Assembly: GCF_019720915.1 (NCBI RefSeq) | Contig: NZ_JAHKSI010000002.1 | Location: 248,001 to 312,000 of the forward strand | From: Alkalihalobacillus sp. TS-13 | GTDB lineage: Bacteria; Bacillota; Bacilli; Bacillales; Fictibacillaceae | DNA: 64,000 nucleotides | Reading direction: 5' to 3' | Translations under genes and position numbers: made by a program | Notes under the pieces: generated by a model | Told to the model about the DNA's origin: nothing | The model's input: the letters and a program-made list of their open reading frames with translations, nothing else | The model's database searches: none | Shown here: positions 39,003-48,612 of the stretch, one piece after another | Position numbering within the stretch: the stretch's first letter is position 1 | How the letters are laid out: each line of letters opens with the position of its first letter

Positions 39003-39638
39003 TTACGTCAATCGTGACTTATACAGCCTACAGTCGATTTTCCGTTTTAGAGATTCGATATGTTTGTGGAAAAAGCCGATGACTGGACCAACACATAATA
39101 CGACGATCAATGTCCCGATTCCCACCGGTCCACCTGCGATCAACGCAAGCATCAGGATGAATGTGCCTGCAATCGTTTTGGCGACTGCAAGCCTGAAACC
39201 GAAACGCTTGTGAAGTGCCAACATCGTGCCATCTACGGGAATCAATGCCAAATTAGAATGCAGATAGATCGAGATTCCTAATCCAAGCAGCAAGAGACCT
39301 GATCCAAGAACGATAGCTTTTAGCATAAATCCGCCTGGCTCCCAAACACTCCAAAGCGTAAATAGCCAAAAATCGATGAAGATTCCTGTTATCATGGCGG
39401 TGACAATTGCAAAATAAGATGGTTTGGTTTTCTGGATCATAGCATTGAGGAATACGAGGATGATTCCTCCGATAACTTCCCAGCTTCCTACCGTCAAACC
39501 GAAATGATGAGTCAATCCAACATTCAATGCATCTAAAGGAGAAGCTCCCAATCCCGAAACGATAGTAGCACTGATCCCAAGTGTCATGATGAAAAGACCG
39601 ATGATAAAAAAGCTGATGTTCTCAAGGGTTTCTTTCAC
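39003..39638 (-). CDS. YczE-like integral membrane protein
   Basis: 211 residues from GTG 39638, which has GGAGGGGAG upstream; the frame extends to TTG 39659 with poorer support. Five hydrophobic helices are visible. GLGASPLDALNVGLTHHFGL is the YczE/YitT-type signature and NLALIPVDGTMLALHKRFG is a second conserved block. In B. subtilis YczE lies beside surfactin genes; its biochemical role is unclear. It is monocistronic. Confidence 0.78.
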   Translation of the reverse strand: MKETLENISFFIIGLFIMTLGISATIVSGLGASPLDALNVGLTHHFGLTVGSWEVIGGIILVFLNAMIQKTKPSYFAIVTAMITGIFIDFWLFTLWSVWEPGGFMLKAIVLGSGLLLLGLGISIYLHSNLALIPVDGTMLALHKRFGFRLAVAKTIAGTFILMLALIAGGPVGIGTLIVVLCVGPVIGFFHKHIESLKRKIDCRLYKSRLT

Positions 39639-39796
39639 AGATCTCCCCTCCTTTTCCAAGATGTCTATTTTTATATTTTACTAGAGGAAAAAGAATACAG
39701 ACAAGTATTGTGACTGGTTCTCCAAGCTATTATTCTTTTCAATACACTCTTTCTTTCTATATGATTAGTAATAACAAATATAAGAGGGGGATGTAC

Positions 39797-40258
39797 ATGA
39801 AAAAGCATATAGATGATCGAGAAGTACATAAGCAGTTTTACAACGAAATTTTCGAAACGATGAAAGCGGAGCCTTACGCACAATTCCTTGGCATCGAACT
39901 GGTGGAGCTTGGAGAAGGTACCGCAACAGCTGAGGTCGACGTAAAAGAGCATATGTTAAATACCCACAATACAGTTCATGGCGCGATCACATTCGCCATC
40001 GCCGACTATGTATTTGCTGCGGCGTGCAATTCATATGGAAAAACGTCAGTTGGACTGTCGACAACCGTCAATTTCATGGCTGCTGGTCAACCGGGCTCTA
40101 AACTTAGAGCAACAGCAACGGAGGAAAAACGAAATCACCGCACGTCCTGGTACAACATCCGTGTTGAAAGTGATGGGGAATTGATAGCGACAATGGAAGC
40201 ACTTGCTTATCGCAAGAACCACTATTTTGTGCCCGTTGAAGAAATGGATGGAGAATGA
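39797..40258 (+). CDS. Hotdog-fold thioesterase (PaaI family)
   Basis: 153 residues from ATG 39797 with GAGGGGG upstream; the ATG two codons before is too close. The hotdog core contains HNTVHGAITFAIADYVFAAA, which is the PaaI/YbgC active-site helix with its conserved HGxxxxxxD pattern, and VNFMAAGQPGSKLRATATEE. It hydrolyses acyl- or aryl-acetyl-CoA thioesters in the cytosol. The substrate is not deducible and no phenylacetate genes are nearby. Confidence 0.85.
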   Translation: MKKHIDDREVHKQFYNEIFETMKAEPYAQFLGIELVELGEGTATAEVDVKEHMLNTHNTVHGAITFAIADYVFAAACNSYGKTSVGLSTTVNFMAAGQPGSKLRATATEEKRNHRTSWYNIRVESDGELIATMEALAYRKNHYFVPVEEMDGE

Positions 40259-40280
40259 ACATTTGCAGAAAAGTAGAAAT

Positions 40281-40358
40281 CACCGATATATTTTGGATTT
40301 GCACCGATAAAATTCAAGTTTACACCGATAAAATCGCAAATTGCACCGATAAAACCTG
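40281..40358. repeat. Array of four CACCGATAAAAT units with an exact 21 bp period
   Basis: CACCGATA begins at 40281, 40302, 40323 and 40344. The surrounding unit is TTTGCACCGATAAAATTCAA with some variation. It lies between the convergent thioesterase and nadA genes. Confidence 0.75.
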
Positions 40359-40379
40359 ATGCAAAGGAAAAAGAAAAAA

Positions 40380-40484
40380 GCTGATCCGAAAGTGCCTCCG
40401 GGTCACACAACATGAGTATAAACTGGATGATTAATGAGCTTATGTTGTAGTGGCCGCGGAACAGCATTTCCTAGAGGGATCAGC
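40380..40484 (-). repeat. Family B palindromic element, likely nad operon terminator
   Basis: GCTGATCC (40380) and GGATCAGC (40477) form the outer stem. ACAACATGAGTATAAACTGG near 40406 and GCTTATGTTGTAG near 40438 form an inner pairing. On the minus strand the outer stem is followed by a T run, so it should end nadBCA transcription. The outer stem differs in sequence from the GGACAGCC copies but the plan is the same. Confidence 0.65.
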
Positions 40485-40493
40485 CTTGTTATA

Positions 40494-41603
40494 TTATATG
40501 GATCTTTCCAGCATTCGTTCGAGGGCGATTTTAGCAAAATTTGCCGTTTCCTTGTCAACGTTGATCTGATTGATCACTTCGCCATCAGCAATTGATTCTA
40601 ATGCCCATAATAAATGTGGGAGATCGATCCGGTTCATTGTCAGACATGGACACATATTCGGATTCAAGGAGACAATATGTTTATCCGGATGTGTCTGAAT
40701 CAAACGGTTGACGAGATTCATTTCTGTGCCGATTGCCCAGGATGAACCAGTTGGCGCATTTTCGATCGTATCAATGATTTTTTTCGTCGAGCCGTTGATA
40801 TCCGACGCTTGCACGACATCAAATGTACATTCCGGATGAACGAGCACCCTAACCCCCGGCATATCCTCACGTACTTGCCGAATATTTTCCATTGTGAATT
40901 TTTCATGGACGGAGCAATGGCCTTTCCAGAGAATGACACGAACGTCCTCGTTCGGCCCTTCGCTTTCCAAAACATTCGCAATCGGGTCCCAGACTGCCAT
41001 CTGATCAAGCGGAACACCTAAATCATATGCGGTGTTCCTCCCAAGATGCTGATCCGGTAAAAACAAGATGCGCTCCTTTTGGGTCAACGCCCATTCGACC
41101 ATCGCTTTTGCATTGGAAGAAGTCACAGTGGCTCCGCCATTTTTTCCTACAAAGCTCTTGATGCTTGCAGTTGAATTGACATAGGTGAGCGGGATGATTG
41201 TGTCACCTAACGTGTCCTGAAGTATTTCCCATGCCTTTTCGGTCTGGTGGATGTCCGCCATGTCTGCCATTGAACAGCCGGCTCTCATATCCGGAAGCAC
41301 TACAGTCTGTTCGTCACTCGATAAAATATCTGCTGTTTCAGCCATGAAATGGACTCCGCAAAAGACGATGTATTTCGCCTGAGCATTTTCAGCCGAAAGC
41401 TGCGCAAGCTTCAAAGAATCGCCTGTATCATCCGCAAACTGGATCACTTCATCCTTTTGATAATGATGCCCTGGAAGGTACAGTTGTCCTCCCATTTTCC
41501 GCTTGATAGCTTCAATCCGCGATACCATTTCAGATTCGCTCATTTGCCGATAACATTCTGGTAATCCGGTAGTCTTCGACTGTAAAATATCCAATACGCC
41601 CAT
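40494..41603 (-). CDS. nadA: Quinolinate synthase
   Basis: 369 residues, the size of B. subtilis NadA. It condenses iminoaspartate with dihydroxyacetone phosphate to quinolinate using a [4Fe-4S] cluster. The three cluster Cys are visible in [23 protein letters not shown] and [31 protein letters not shown] and [13 protein letters not shown] are substrate-site blocks. It is the last gene of the nadB-nadC-nadA operon, four bases after nadC. The divergent cysteine desulfurase probably supplies sulphur for its cluster. Confidence 0.96.
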   Translation of the reverse strand: MGVLDILQSKTTGLPECYRQMSESEMVSRIEAIKRKMGGQLYLPGHHYQKDEVIQFADDTGDSLKLAQLSAENAQAKYIVFCGVHFMAETADILSSDEQTVVLPDMRAGCSMADMADIHQTEKAWEILQDTLGDTIIPLTYVNSTASIKSFVGKNGGATVTSSNAKAMVEWALTQKERILFLPDQHLGRNTAYDLGVPLDQMAVWDPIANVLESEGPNEDVRVILWKGHCSVHEKFTMENIRQVREDMPGVRVLVHPECTFDVVQASDINGSTKKIIDTIENAPTGSSWAIGTEMNLVNRLIQTHPDKHIVSLNPNMCPCLTMNRIDLPHLLWALESIADGEVINQINVDKETANFAKIALERMLERSI

Positions 41604-41607
41604 CTTT

Positions 41608-42444
41608 TTAATCGACCTCCAATTCGAGACTGATGTCCAAGCCTTTTGCTGAATGCGTCAACGCCCCTAATGATATGAACTGTACTCCGCAATCCTTATA
41701 ATCCCCTAGCGTATCAGGGGTGATGCCGCCTGATGCTTCCGTTACGATATGATCAGGAACAAGCTCCACCATTTCCTTGATCTCAGCTGGTGATCTGTTA
41801 TCGAACATGATGATATCCGCTTTCGCTTCCACTGCAGCCTTCACCTGTTCGGCCGATTCCGTTTCGACTTCGATTTTGGTCATCGGACCCAGCGCCTGTC
41901 GAACATGCTGGACGGCATTTTGTATATTGCCGAACATGGCGATGTGGTTATCTTTGATCATGACGCCGCCATCAAGTGTCAGCCTGTGATTCACTCCCCC
42001 ACCGCATCGCACGGCATACTTTTCGAACATTCGCAAACCTGGTGTCGTCTTACGGGTATCACAAATTTTGATCTCAGACCCCTCTACGAGTTTGGTTGCG
42101 TGATGCACCATTGTCGCGATCCCCGACATGCGCTGAATCAAATTCAGGATGACCCGCTCCCCTTCTAAAATCGAAACGACAGGACCGTCCAAAGTAGCGA
42201 TCGTTTCCCCTTGTACCAATACTGCACCATCACGCGCATGAAATTCTACCTTTATTTCTTCAGATATCAAATTGAAGCCTTCACGTACTATCTGCTCCCC
42301 TGCAAAAATACCATCTTCTTTCATCAATAACCGCCCTGTTCCTATTTGATCAGGTTTGAACAAGAGTTGGCTTGTAAGATCGGCTGTAGCGATGTCTTCA
42401 ATGAAAAACCGCTCAAGATCCTGCCGTAGTTTCAACCGGTTCAT
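41608..42444 (-). CDS. nadC: Nicotinate-nucleotide pyrophosphorylase (carboxylating)
   Basis: 278 residues. The enzyme converts quinolinate and PRPP to nicotinate mononucleotide with loss of CO2. Diagnostic blocks are [60 protein letters not shown] and [20 protein letters not shown]. Its start overlaps the end of nadB by 32 bases. Confidence 0.96.
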   Translation of the reverse strand: MNRLKLRQDLERFFIEDIATADLTSQLLFKPDQIGTGRLLMKEDGIFAGEQIVREGFNLISEEIKVEFHARDGAVLVQGETIATLDGPVVSILEGERVILNLIQRMSGIATMVHHATKLVEGSEIKICDTRKTTPGLRMFEKYAVRCGGGVNHRLTLDGGVMIKDNHIAMFGNIQNAVQHVRQALGPMTKIEVETESAEQVKAAVEAKADIIMFDNRSPAEIKEMVELVPDHIVTEASGGITPDTLGDYKDCGVQFISLGALTHSAKGLDISLELEVD

Positions 42445-43963
42445 AACGTTCCTTCCTCCTCTTCACTCTGCGCTGCTGCCATTTTTCAAGCTGATAAGGA
42501 TAATCAGTTCGATAGTGGCTCCCGCGGCTTTCAGTTCGTTGTAATGCTGATTCCGCCACTAACCACCCGACTAGTACTTGATTATGTTTCTGAATTTCTT
42601 CTAAACTTGGAAACTCGCAAATTCTAGTGCTTCTTAAATATCGATTAAAATGCTGGATCGCTTGCCTTAACCCATTTTCGTTCCGTTCAATGCCGATATA
42701 CTTGTTCATTGTTTCACGTATAAGTTCAAACGATGGAGTGTCAGTTAATACCTCTAACCCTTGCCATCTGACTCTTGAGCCTGAAAGAGCTGACGGTTCA
42801 GAGCGTATTGCGTTGGCCAACCTGTTTGCGAAGACGACACCTTCGAGCAGTGAATTGCTTGCAAGACGATTAGCACCATGCACCCCTGTGTTCGCTACCT
42901 CACCGACCGCAAATAGACCATTGACTGAGGTTCGTCCGGAGACATCTGTTTCGACGCCACCCATTGTAAAATGAGCACCAGGTGAGACCGGGATCAAGCT
43001 TTCCTCTATTGAAATCCCATTTTCCGCACATAATCCGGTGACTGTTGGGAACTGTTTCTGAAAATTGGTGATTCTTCGGATATCAAGAAAAGTCTTCTTC
43101 CCATTCCTTTGCGCCTGATATAAGACTCGGGAGACGACATCTCGTGGTGCTAGATCTTTTGAAGGATGCTCGTTCTCCATCAACCTTTTTCCAGTCTCAT
43201 CAACTAAAATGCCTCCTGCACCGCGGACGGCTTCTGTTACAAGCCCCACACTCTTTCCTTCGTTCACCAACAATGTCGGATGAAACTGGATGAATTCCAA
43301 ATCAGACATTTCCGCACCAGCTTCATAAGCGAGAGCAATCCCATCTCCAGTTATCGTCGAAGCATTCGAATTTACAGGATACAATCCAGATAGACCACCG
43401 GTAGCGAGAATGACAGCCCCAGCATAAGTGGCTGTGATTTCACCATTAGTATCCATGCTCCATACTCCACAGCACCTGTTGTTTTTCACGATCAATTTTA
43501 TAGCCGTTTCCCCTTCGACCACGAGATTCTTTTCTCTGATCCTCTTTTTCACCGTGTCGATGAGATGACGACCTGTTGCATCGCCTCCGATATGAAGAAT
43601 TCGAGCACAGTTATGGGCACCTTCTTTTCCAAAATCATATGTCCCATCTGATTTTCGATCGAATTTGACACCCAGTTCCACCAGCTTTCGGATCATTTCA
43701 GGCCCTTCTGTAACAAGGTGTGTCGTCGCAATCGTTTCATTATGGAAGCACCCTGCCTGCAATGTATCAAGAAAATGATCGTACCAATCATCTTTCTCCT
43801 GGATGGCAGCCGCTACCCCGCCCTGTGCTAAATAAGAATTGCTGTCTTCTAATCTATTTTTTGTGAAAATCATCACATTCTTGTGTAAAGAAAGGAGCTC
43901 TGCAATCATTAATCCAGAGAGTCCGCTTCCGATGATAAGGACATCCGTCTGACGAATTTTCAT
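42413..43963 (-). CDS. nadB: L-aspartate oxidase
   Basis: 516 residues from ATG 43963, preceded by AGGAGGTCC; the frame is open ten codons further up. The FAD motif VLIIGSGLSGLMIAELLSLH is followed by SNSYLAQGGVAAA and GAHNCARILHIGGDATGRHL. It oxidises L-aspartate to iminoaspartate, the first step of de novo NAD synthesis. It is the first gene of the operon; a candidate NiaR operator lies 38 bases upstream, so repression by nicotinate is likely. Confidence 0.95.
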   Translation of the reverse strand: MKIRQTDVLIIGSGLSGLMIAELLSLHKNVMIFTKNRLEDSNSYLAQGGVAAAIQEKDDWYDHFLDTLQAGCFHNETIATTHLVTEGPEMIRKLVELGVKFDRKSDGTYDFGKEGAHNCARILHIGGDATGRHLIDTVKKRIREKNLVVEGETAIKLIVKNNRCCGVWSMDTNGEITATYAGAVILATGGLSGLYPVNSNASTITGDGIALAYEAGAEMSDLEFIQFHPTLLVNEGKSVGLVTEAVRGAGGILVDETGKRLMENEHPSKDLAPRDVVSRVLYQAQRNGKKTFLDIRRITNFQKQFPTVTGLCAENGISIEESLIPVSPGAHFTMGGVETDVSGRTSVNGLFAVGEVANTGVHGANRLASNSLLEGVVFANRLANAIRSEPSALSGSRVRWQGLEVLTDTPSFELIRETMNKYIGIERNENGLRQAIQHFNRYLRSTRICEFPSLEEIQKHNQVLVGWLVAESALQRTESRGSHYRTDYPYQLEKWQQRRVKRRKERYEPVETTAGS

Positions 43964-44000
43964 AAAAGGACCTCCTGATTTTGGACATCGCAAATGTTTA

Positions 44001-44020
44001 CATGTGTCTTGACACCTATA
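44001..44020. promoter_or_regulatory. Candidate NiaR (YrxA) operator in the nadB-nifS intergenic region
   Basis: CATGTGTCTTGACACCTATA contains the near-palindrome GTGTCTTGACAC. Its position between divergent nadB and nifS-like genes, and its GTGTC/GACAC arms, fit the nicotinate-responsive repressor known from B. subtilis. The TTGACA inside it may also be the -35 for the plus-strand gene. Confidence 0.6.
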
Positions 44021-44069
44021 TTTACATAAAATTAAACTTATAGCAAGAGGTTTTCGAAGGAGGATGTTT

Positions 44070-45212
44070 ATGATTTATATGGACCATGCCGCAACGACGC
44101 CTATGTCTGAAGCAGCATTACGTGTTTATTGTGAAGTTTCAACCCGATTTTATGGGAATTCATCGAGTTTGCATGACGTGGGTAGTGAAGCTCAAATTCT
44201 GCTTGAGGAATGCCGCAAGCAACTCGCAAATTACTTCAACGGAAGTCCAGAAGGGATTTATTTTACAAGCGGCGGCTCAGAAAGCAATCACCTTGCGATC
44301 GTTTCCTTAGCACGAGCAAATGCCTCAAAAGGCAAACACCTGATTACGACTGAAACCGAACATGCCTCAATCGCCAATACCTTTGCACTTTTAGAGAACG
44401 AAGGGTTCCGGGTAACGAAAATACCTGTCGATCCTATTGGGGTAGTCCATGTTGCCGCTATTCAGGAAGCATTGACGGAAGATACGATCCTGGCAAGTAT
44501 CGGTCATGCCAACAGTGAAATCGGAACTGTTCAACCGTTGAAGGAAATCGGGCAACTTTTGAAAGCTAATGGAGTCTTGTTTCATAGCGATTGTGTACAA
44601 ACCTTCGGTAAAGTTCCGTTTGATATAAAAACAATCGGATTAGATAGCTTGTCTGTATCCAGTCATAAAGTGTATGGTCCTAAAGGGGTTGGTGCATGTT
44701 ATATCGCTCCGGAAGTGTTATGGCATCCTTCCATTCCAGGCTCTACGCATGAAAAAGGATTTCGCGCTGGAACAGTGAATGTACCGGGGAATGCTGCATT
44801 CGTTGCCGCTGTTGAAGAAATGATATCGGAAATCTCTGAGTATGAAGGACACTACCGAATGTTGCGGAAAAAATTCGTGGACTTCGCGAAATCTGATGAG
44901 CGGATTACGATTGAAGGCCATCCAATTGCCCATCTTCCTTCGACCATCGGTTTCCGTGTAAAAGGCATTGAAGGACAATATCTCATGCTTGAACTTAATC
45001 GTAAGAACTTTGCCGTATCGACAGGTTCAGCATGTTCTGTTGGGAAACAATCCCCTTCGAAAACGATGCTTGCTATCGGGCGGAATCCAGATGAGGCTCG
45101 TGAACTCGTGCGGATATCCTTTGGAAAAGCGACAACGGAAAAAGATGTTGCAGCATTGGTTGCAGCGCTTGAAGAGATTCTTGCAAAAGCGAAGAGAGCC
45201 AAAACCATTTAA
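44070..45212 (+). CDS. nifS: Cysteine desulfurase, NadA-dedicated (NifS-like)
   Basis: 380 residues from the ATG at 44070; the ATG at 44064 abuts GGAGG and is less likely. PLP-dependent class V fold: MDHAATTPMSEAAL at the N-terminus, TSGGSESNHLAIVSLARAN, the PLP-Lys in SVSSHKVYGPKGVGACYI, and the catalytic Cys loop in STGSACSVGKQSPSK. It takes sulphur from cysteine. In B. subtilis the divergent neighbour of nadBCA has this role and matures the NadA cluster. The nicotinate regulator gene that follows nifS in B. subtilis is absent here; only short repeats follow. Confidence 0.9.
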   Translation: MIYMDHAATTPMSEAALRVYCEVSTRFYGNSSSLHDVGSEAQILLEECRKQLANYFNGSPEGIYFTSGGSESNHLAIVSLARANASKGKHLITTETEHASIANTFALLENEGFRVTKIPVDPIGVVHVAAIQEALTEDTILASIGHANSEIGTVQPLKEIGQLLKANGVLFHSDCVQTFGKVPFDIKTIGLDSLSVSSHKVYGPKGVGACYIAPEVLWHPSIPGSTHEKGFRAGTVNVPGNAAFVAAVEEMISEISEYEGHYRMLRKKFVDFAKSDERITIEGHPIAHLPSTIGFRVKGIEGQYLMLELNRKNFAVSTGSACSVGKQSPSKTMLAIGRNPDEARELVRISFGKATTEKDVAALVAALEEILAKAKRAKTI

Positions 45213-45233
45213 GCGGAGTTGCGGAGATATTGT

Positions 45234-45312
45234 ATAATCCTAGAAAATTTAGGTGGAATCCCGGAATTTTTCATATAATCCTAGAAAAATACCGCATAAT
45301 CCTAGAAATTAG
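45234..45312. repeat. Array of ATAATCCTAGAAA units, about 21 bp period
   Basis: Units begin at 45234, about 45255 (degenerate), 45275 and 45296. It has the same geometry as the 40281 array but an unrelated sequence. It lies between the convergent nifS-like gene and the PLD gene. Confidence 0.7.
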
Positions 45313-45330
45313 TAAAAATATACTATCAGA

Positions 45331-45372
45331 AAAAAAGGTCTCAAAAGGAGTGTTATCCTTCTAAGGCCTTTT
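45331..45372 (-). terminator. Terminator of the LTD/PLD gene
   Basis: On the minus strand AAAGGCCTTAGAAGGA pairs with TCCTTTTGAGACCTTT and is followed by T residues. Confidence 0.7.
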
Positions 45373-45376
45373 CAAA

Positions 45377-47338
45377 TTATTGCATTTGAATCGTTCCGCC
45401 AGCTTGTGAATAACGTGCGTAGAACTCTTGCAGGAACTGGTTCGCAATCAAGGAATCATGTATGATCAGCATATTTTCATCATTGATGTCATTGCCGTTT
45501 GTGCTCCAGTTTGTCGAGCCAACAACGACAGTCGGGTCACTTGAAGAATCTGCATCGATCAACATCGTTTTACTATGAAGCTTACGGGTTTCAGCATCCA
45601 CATAGACCGGAGCTGGATTCGCCCATCGGATATTCGGATTGTTCTCACTTGTTTGCAAAGCTGTCCGTCCGGTCATCTCAATGCTTGCAGACCACCATTG
45701 GTTCCAGAAGCTGCTATCGAAGACACCTTTGACATCAAAGCCTGTCAAAGTCCCTTCAAGATCATTGTAAGACCCTTCCCACTTGTACTTCAGTTCATCG
45801 ATCAACGTTTGGTCCGACCAGGCGAAAATCGTAAAATATGCACTGTCATCCGCTTCATTTTTTACAAGATCACTCATCTTGCCGATCGCATCATCCCCTG
45901 AAGAAAAATAAACTTCCACCTTTTTCCCGCCTATCGTAACTTCATGGGGTGTATTATCCGTTTTACGAGGACCAAGATTAGCCTCTTGAGGAGAAGGGGT
46001 CATTGTTGTACTTCCCCACATTTCGTTGAATTCCGTTTCATAGACAGAAGCCAATTCAGGCGATTGGGTTTCGACGACGTGCTGTTGATTTCCGTCGAGG
46101 ACATCATTAGCCATGTTTTCTTCAGAACCATAAAGTCCTGTCACGGTGAAATTCCAACTGCCTGTGAAGACCCATCGGTCATCGATAATCGCGAATTTAT
46201 TGTGCATTTGGTTTCCAGGAGAGTAGTATGTTCCGTCCGTCTTTTGCTCAGCATCAACGAATAGATGGCCTGACGTTTCAGTTGACCCTACTTTCGTCGT
46301 GACAAAAGGATAATCTTCTGGTGATCCCGGTAATCCATGTTCACTTCGCTTGGCTTGATCCTCCACGGCAAACATTGGAGAGTCTGAGAAAATCGTGATA
46401 TCATCCGCTGTGCCTATTAGCATATCACTACCACGAGCCATTTCTTCCAAGTAAAGACGCATTGTTTCAAAGCGTTCGGCATAATGAGGATCAGCTGCAT
46501 CCTTCGAGTCTGCCACCACCCGCACATCAACACCTTCAGCGGCCTTGTTGATCAGCGCGTTCACAACATTCGGTAGATTGATTTCATATGTAGCAAAGTC
46601 AATACTTGTAGTTGCCTGGTTTATCCGGTTAATCAAACGGTCCTCAAGATTCACATTGTAATTTGCTTCATTTCCTGAACTTGCGTATCCTGATAACGCG
46701 CACTTGTTAAAGTAAACATTGATCGAGCCAATCGTTTCCGAAACATTATTCAATTGCTCCGTGGTCGAATCACAGGACGAAGATCCATTTTCAACGCCAG
46801 AAGTTGGTGTGCCGTATCCTCCACTATATGCAGTTGTCGCTGTCGTCCAGTTGGAAGCTGTCATCCCACTTACGGATTCGTCAACCCGTTCCATCGCCGC
46901 TTTCGTATCATTATCTCCTGCATACCAATCATCCACTGAGTCTACAGAGGTACCTGAATCATCCTTCAATGACAATACCTCATTACTGTTGCCGAGCGCA
47001 CCGCTGTAGGTCAAGTCAGCCTCAACATCTGATACAGTACTGTCATCTGTCCTTTCCAAGAGGTAGTATCCATTCGCAGGAATCGTACCGGATAAAGAAA
47101 TGGAAGGTGTACCATCTTCGGCATCAAGCCTCCATCCTTCCAGGGAGATTTCATTTGCAGTTGGATTGTATAATTCAATCCACTCATCATTGTAACTTCC
47201 CGTTGTCCCCATCCAGGCAATCTCACTGATCACGACATCACCTGTGGATGCAGCCGATGCTCTTTGCCCTTCCGAAATCGGATTCATGAAACTAACCGTA
47301 AGCGCTGTCATTAAAACTAGTTGTAGCCATCTTTTCAT
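45377..47338 (-). CDS. Secreted lamin-tail and phospholipase D-like domain protein
   Basis: 653 residues. Residues 1-30 are a signal peptide ending near ASAAS. A lamin-tail (LTD) domain follows at about 33-140 (VVISEIAWMGT, DEWIELYNPTANEISLEGWR). Then come two PLD-type halves with HKD-like motifs: HNKFAIIDD at His379 and HSKTMLIDA at His588. SIDFATYEINLPNVVNALIN begins the first half. The LTD-PLD combination is found in secreted nucleases or phospholipases; the substrate here is not known. The start has a weak GAGAG binding site. Confidence 0.85.
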   Translation of the reverse strand: MKRWLQLVLMTALTVSFMNPISEGQRASAASTGDVVISEIAWMGTTGSYNDEWIELYNPTANEISLEGWRLDAEDGTPSISLSGTIPANGYYLLERTDDSTVSDVEADLTYSGALGNSNEVLSLKDDSGTSVDSVDDWYAGDNDTKAAMERVDESVSGMTASNWTTATTAYSGGYGTPTSGVENGSSSCDSTTEQLNNVSETIGSINVYFNKCALSGYASSGNEANYNVNLEDRLINRINQATTSIDFATYEINLPNVVNALINKAAEGVDVRVVADSKDAADPHYAERFETMRLYLEEMARGSDMLIGTADDITIFSDSPMFAVEDQAKRSEHGLPGSPEDYPFVTTKVGSTETSGHLFVDAEQKTDGTYYSPGNQMHNKFAIIDDRWVFTGSWNFTVTGLYGSEENMANDVLDGNQQHVVETQSPELASVYETEFNEMWGSTTMTPSPQEANLGPRKTDNTPHEVTIGGKKVEVYFSSGDDAIGKMSDLVKNEADDSAYFTIFAWSDQTLIDELKYKWEGSYNDLEGTLTGFDVKGVFDSSFWNQWWSASIEMTGRTALQTSENNPNIRWANPAPVYVDAETRKLHSKTMLIDADSSSDPTVVVGSTNWSTNGNDINDENMLIIHDSLIANQFLQEFYARYSQAGGTIQMQ

Positions 47339-47535
47339 CTCTCTCGTTGCCCCATTTCAAAGTTTTTGAATTAAAAGATTACGATTCTATTAAAAACAAA
47401 AACGATAAAGTGTACAACCGCATTTCATGAAGTTTTTGTAAAGTTAGGCCTTATCTCACAGATGGTTGTCCAAACCGTTCTCCACCTGCTACATAAGATA
47501 TATATGACTATTCTTCGGAAGAAGGTAATGATGAA

Positions 47536-48297
47536 ATGACCCAACAACCTCATACGCCGATCCAACCTTTCTTTGCGAATTCCATTCCAAAGAGCGGCAC
47601 ACATTTATTAAGACCATTAATAGAAGGTATTCCATCCATAAAGCATCAGGCTTTCATTTACCCTGGACTCATCCATCAACTCGACGAGCACAGGAAAATC
47701 CTATCTTCGATGCCAGCCAATCATTTTGCGAATGGACATCTCCACTACTCTCCCCAATATGCTCTGTTGTTCAAACAGCTGAAAATGAAACAGATTTTTT
47801 TATACCGTGACCCAAGAGACATCGTTGTTTCCTATGCCTACTTTTTCATGAAGTTCAAGGGTAAACCGTACGAGCGTTATTTCAGTGAGAACAATATGAA
47901 TGTCAGGAGCAGATGTCTGGCCTTGATCAATGGATTCAACAACTCTTACGCGCATCGGTCGAACATCAAGCAGTTCTATGAGCGGTTTATGGGCTGGTTG
48001 TCTGAGGAAAATATTCATTTGGTCTCTTATGAGAGTCTTGTTCATTCAGCAGAATCCCAACGGAATGAACTGAAAAAGATCCTCCGATTCTTGGATATTG
48101 AAAAAAGACCGATGAAACTCGACGAAATTGCAAAAAAGATGCAAGCCAATGTTGATCCAGCAAAATCACCTACATTCCGTAAAGGACAAGCAGGTAACTG
48201 GCAGCAAGTGTTTGATGAGGAAATGAAAGCACAATTCAAAGCAGTTGCAGGCGATCTGTTGATTCAATTAGGTTATGAAAAAAATCATGATTGGTAG
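47536..48297 (+). CDS. PAPS-dependent sulfotransferase domain protein
   Basis: 253 residues. The 5'-phosphosulfate loop is seen in FFANSIPKSGTHLLRPLIEG (residues 13-32) and the 3'-phosphate site in FLYRDPRDIVVSYAYFF near residue 92; FRKGQAGNWQ near the C-terminus is the usual closing motif of such enzymes. It would transfer sulfate from PAPS to a hydroxyl or amine of a small molecule. Sulfotransferases are uncommon in Bacillaceae, and no PAPS synthesis or natural-product genes lie beside it, so acquisition by transfer is possible. GAAGG is weakly placed before ATG. Confidence 0.82.
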   Translation: MTQQPHTPIQPFFANSIPKSGTHLLRPLIEGIPSIKHQAFIYPGLIHQLDEHRKILSSMPANHFANGHLHYSPQYALLFKQLKMKQIFLYRDPRDIVVSYAYFFMKFKGKPYERYFSENNMNVRSRCLALINGFNNSYAHRSNIKQFYERFMGWLSEENIHLVSYESLVHSAESQRNELKKILRFLDIEKRPMKLDEIAKKMQANVDPAKSPTFRKGQAGNWQQVFDEEMKAQFKAVAGDLLIQLGYEKNHDW

Positions 48298-48299
48298 TG

Positions 48300-48410
48300 G
48301 TTCACGAACTTTATAGAGATCGCTACGTTCGTGCGGGATAGCATGTAAGTCGATGGCCTTATGGTGAACATCGAAGTCAGTACATCCAGGTGATGAGCCT
48401 TTCCAAAATC
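48300..48410. repeat. Degenerate family D fragment
   Basis: GGTGAACATCGAAGTCAGTA, read with the upstream TATGGT, resembles TGTGGTGAACGTCGAAGCCA at 60835. It starts right after the sulfotransferase stop. Confidence 0.4.
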
Positions 48411-48522
48411 GATATTTTTATCCGATTACGGGAGAAAAACAGAATAATTCGGGCATTTTTGGAGGGTAATACTGCGGGATTGACCGTAAAGAAGGAAAAA
48501 TGACTAGTCAACTTATATGTAA

Positions 48523-48592
48523 CTCTGATTATCTACAAAAACAAGGATCAAATTACAAAAATTTGAAATTACCTACAAAAACATTCCTCTGA
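48523..48592. repeat. Three-unit CTACAAAAACA array (inverse of the 5352 type)
   Basis: ACAAAA occurs at 48535, 48555 and 48575, a 20 bp period, within TATCTACAAAAACA-like units. It lies between convergent genes. Confidence 0.6.
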
Positions 48593-48612
48593 CTCAAAAG
48601 CATTATCATATG

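Noticed and set aside
40281-40358. CRISPR array
   Set aside because: A 21 bp period with about 12 conserved bases leaves no room for 30-base spacers, units are degenerate and no cas genes are present.
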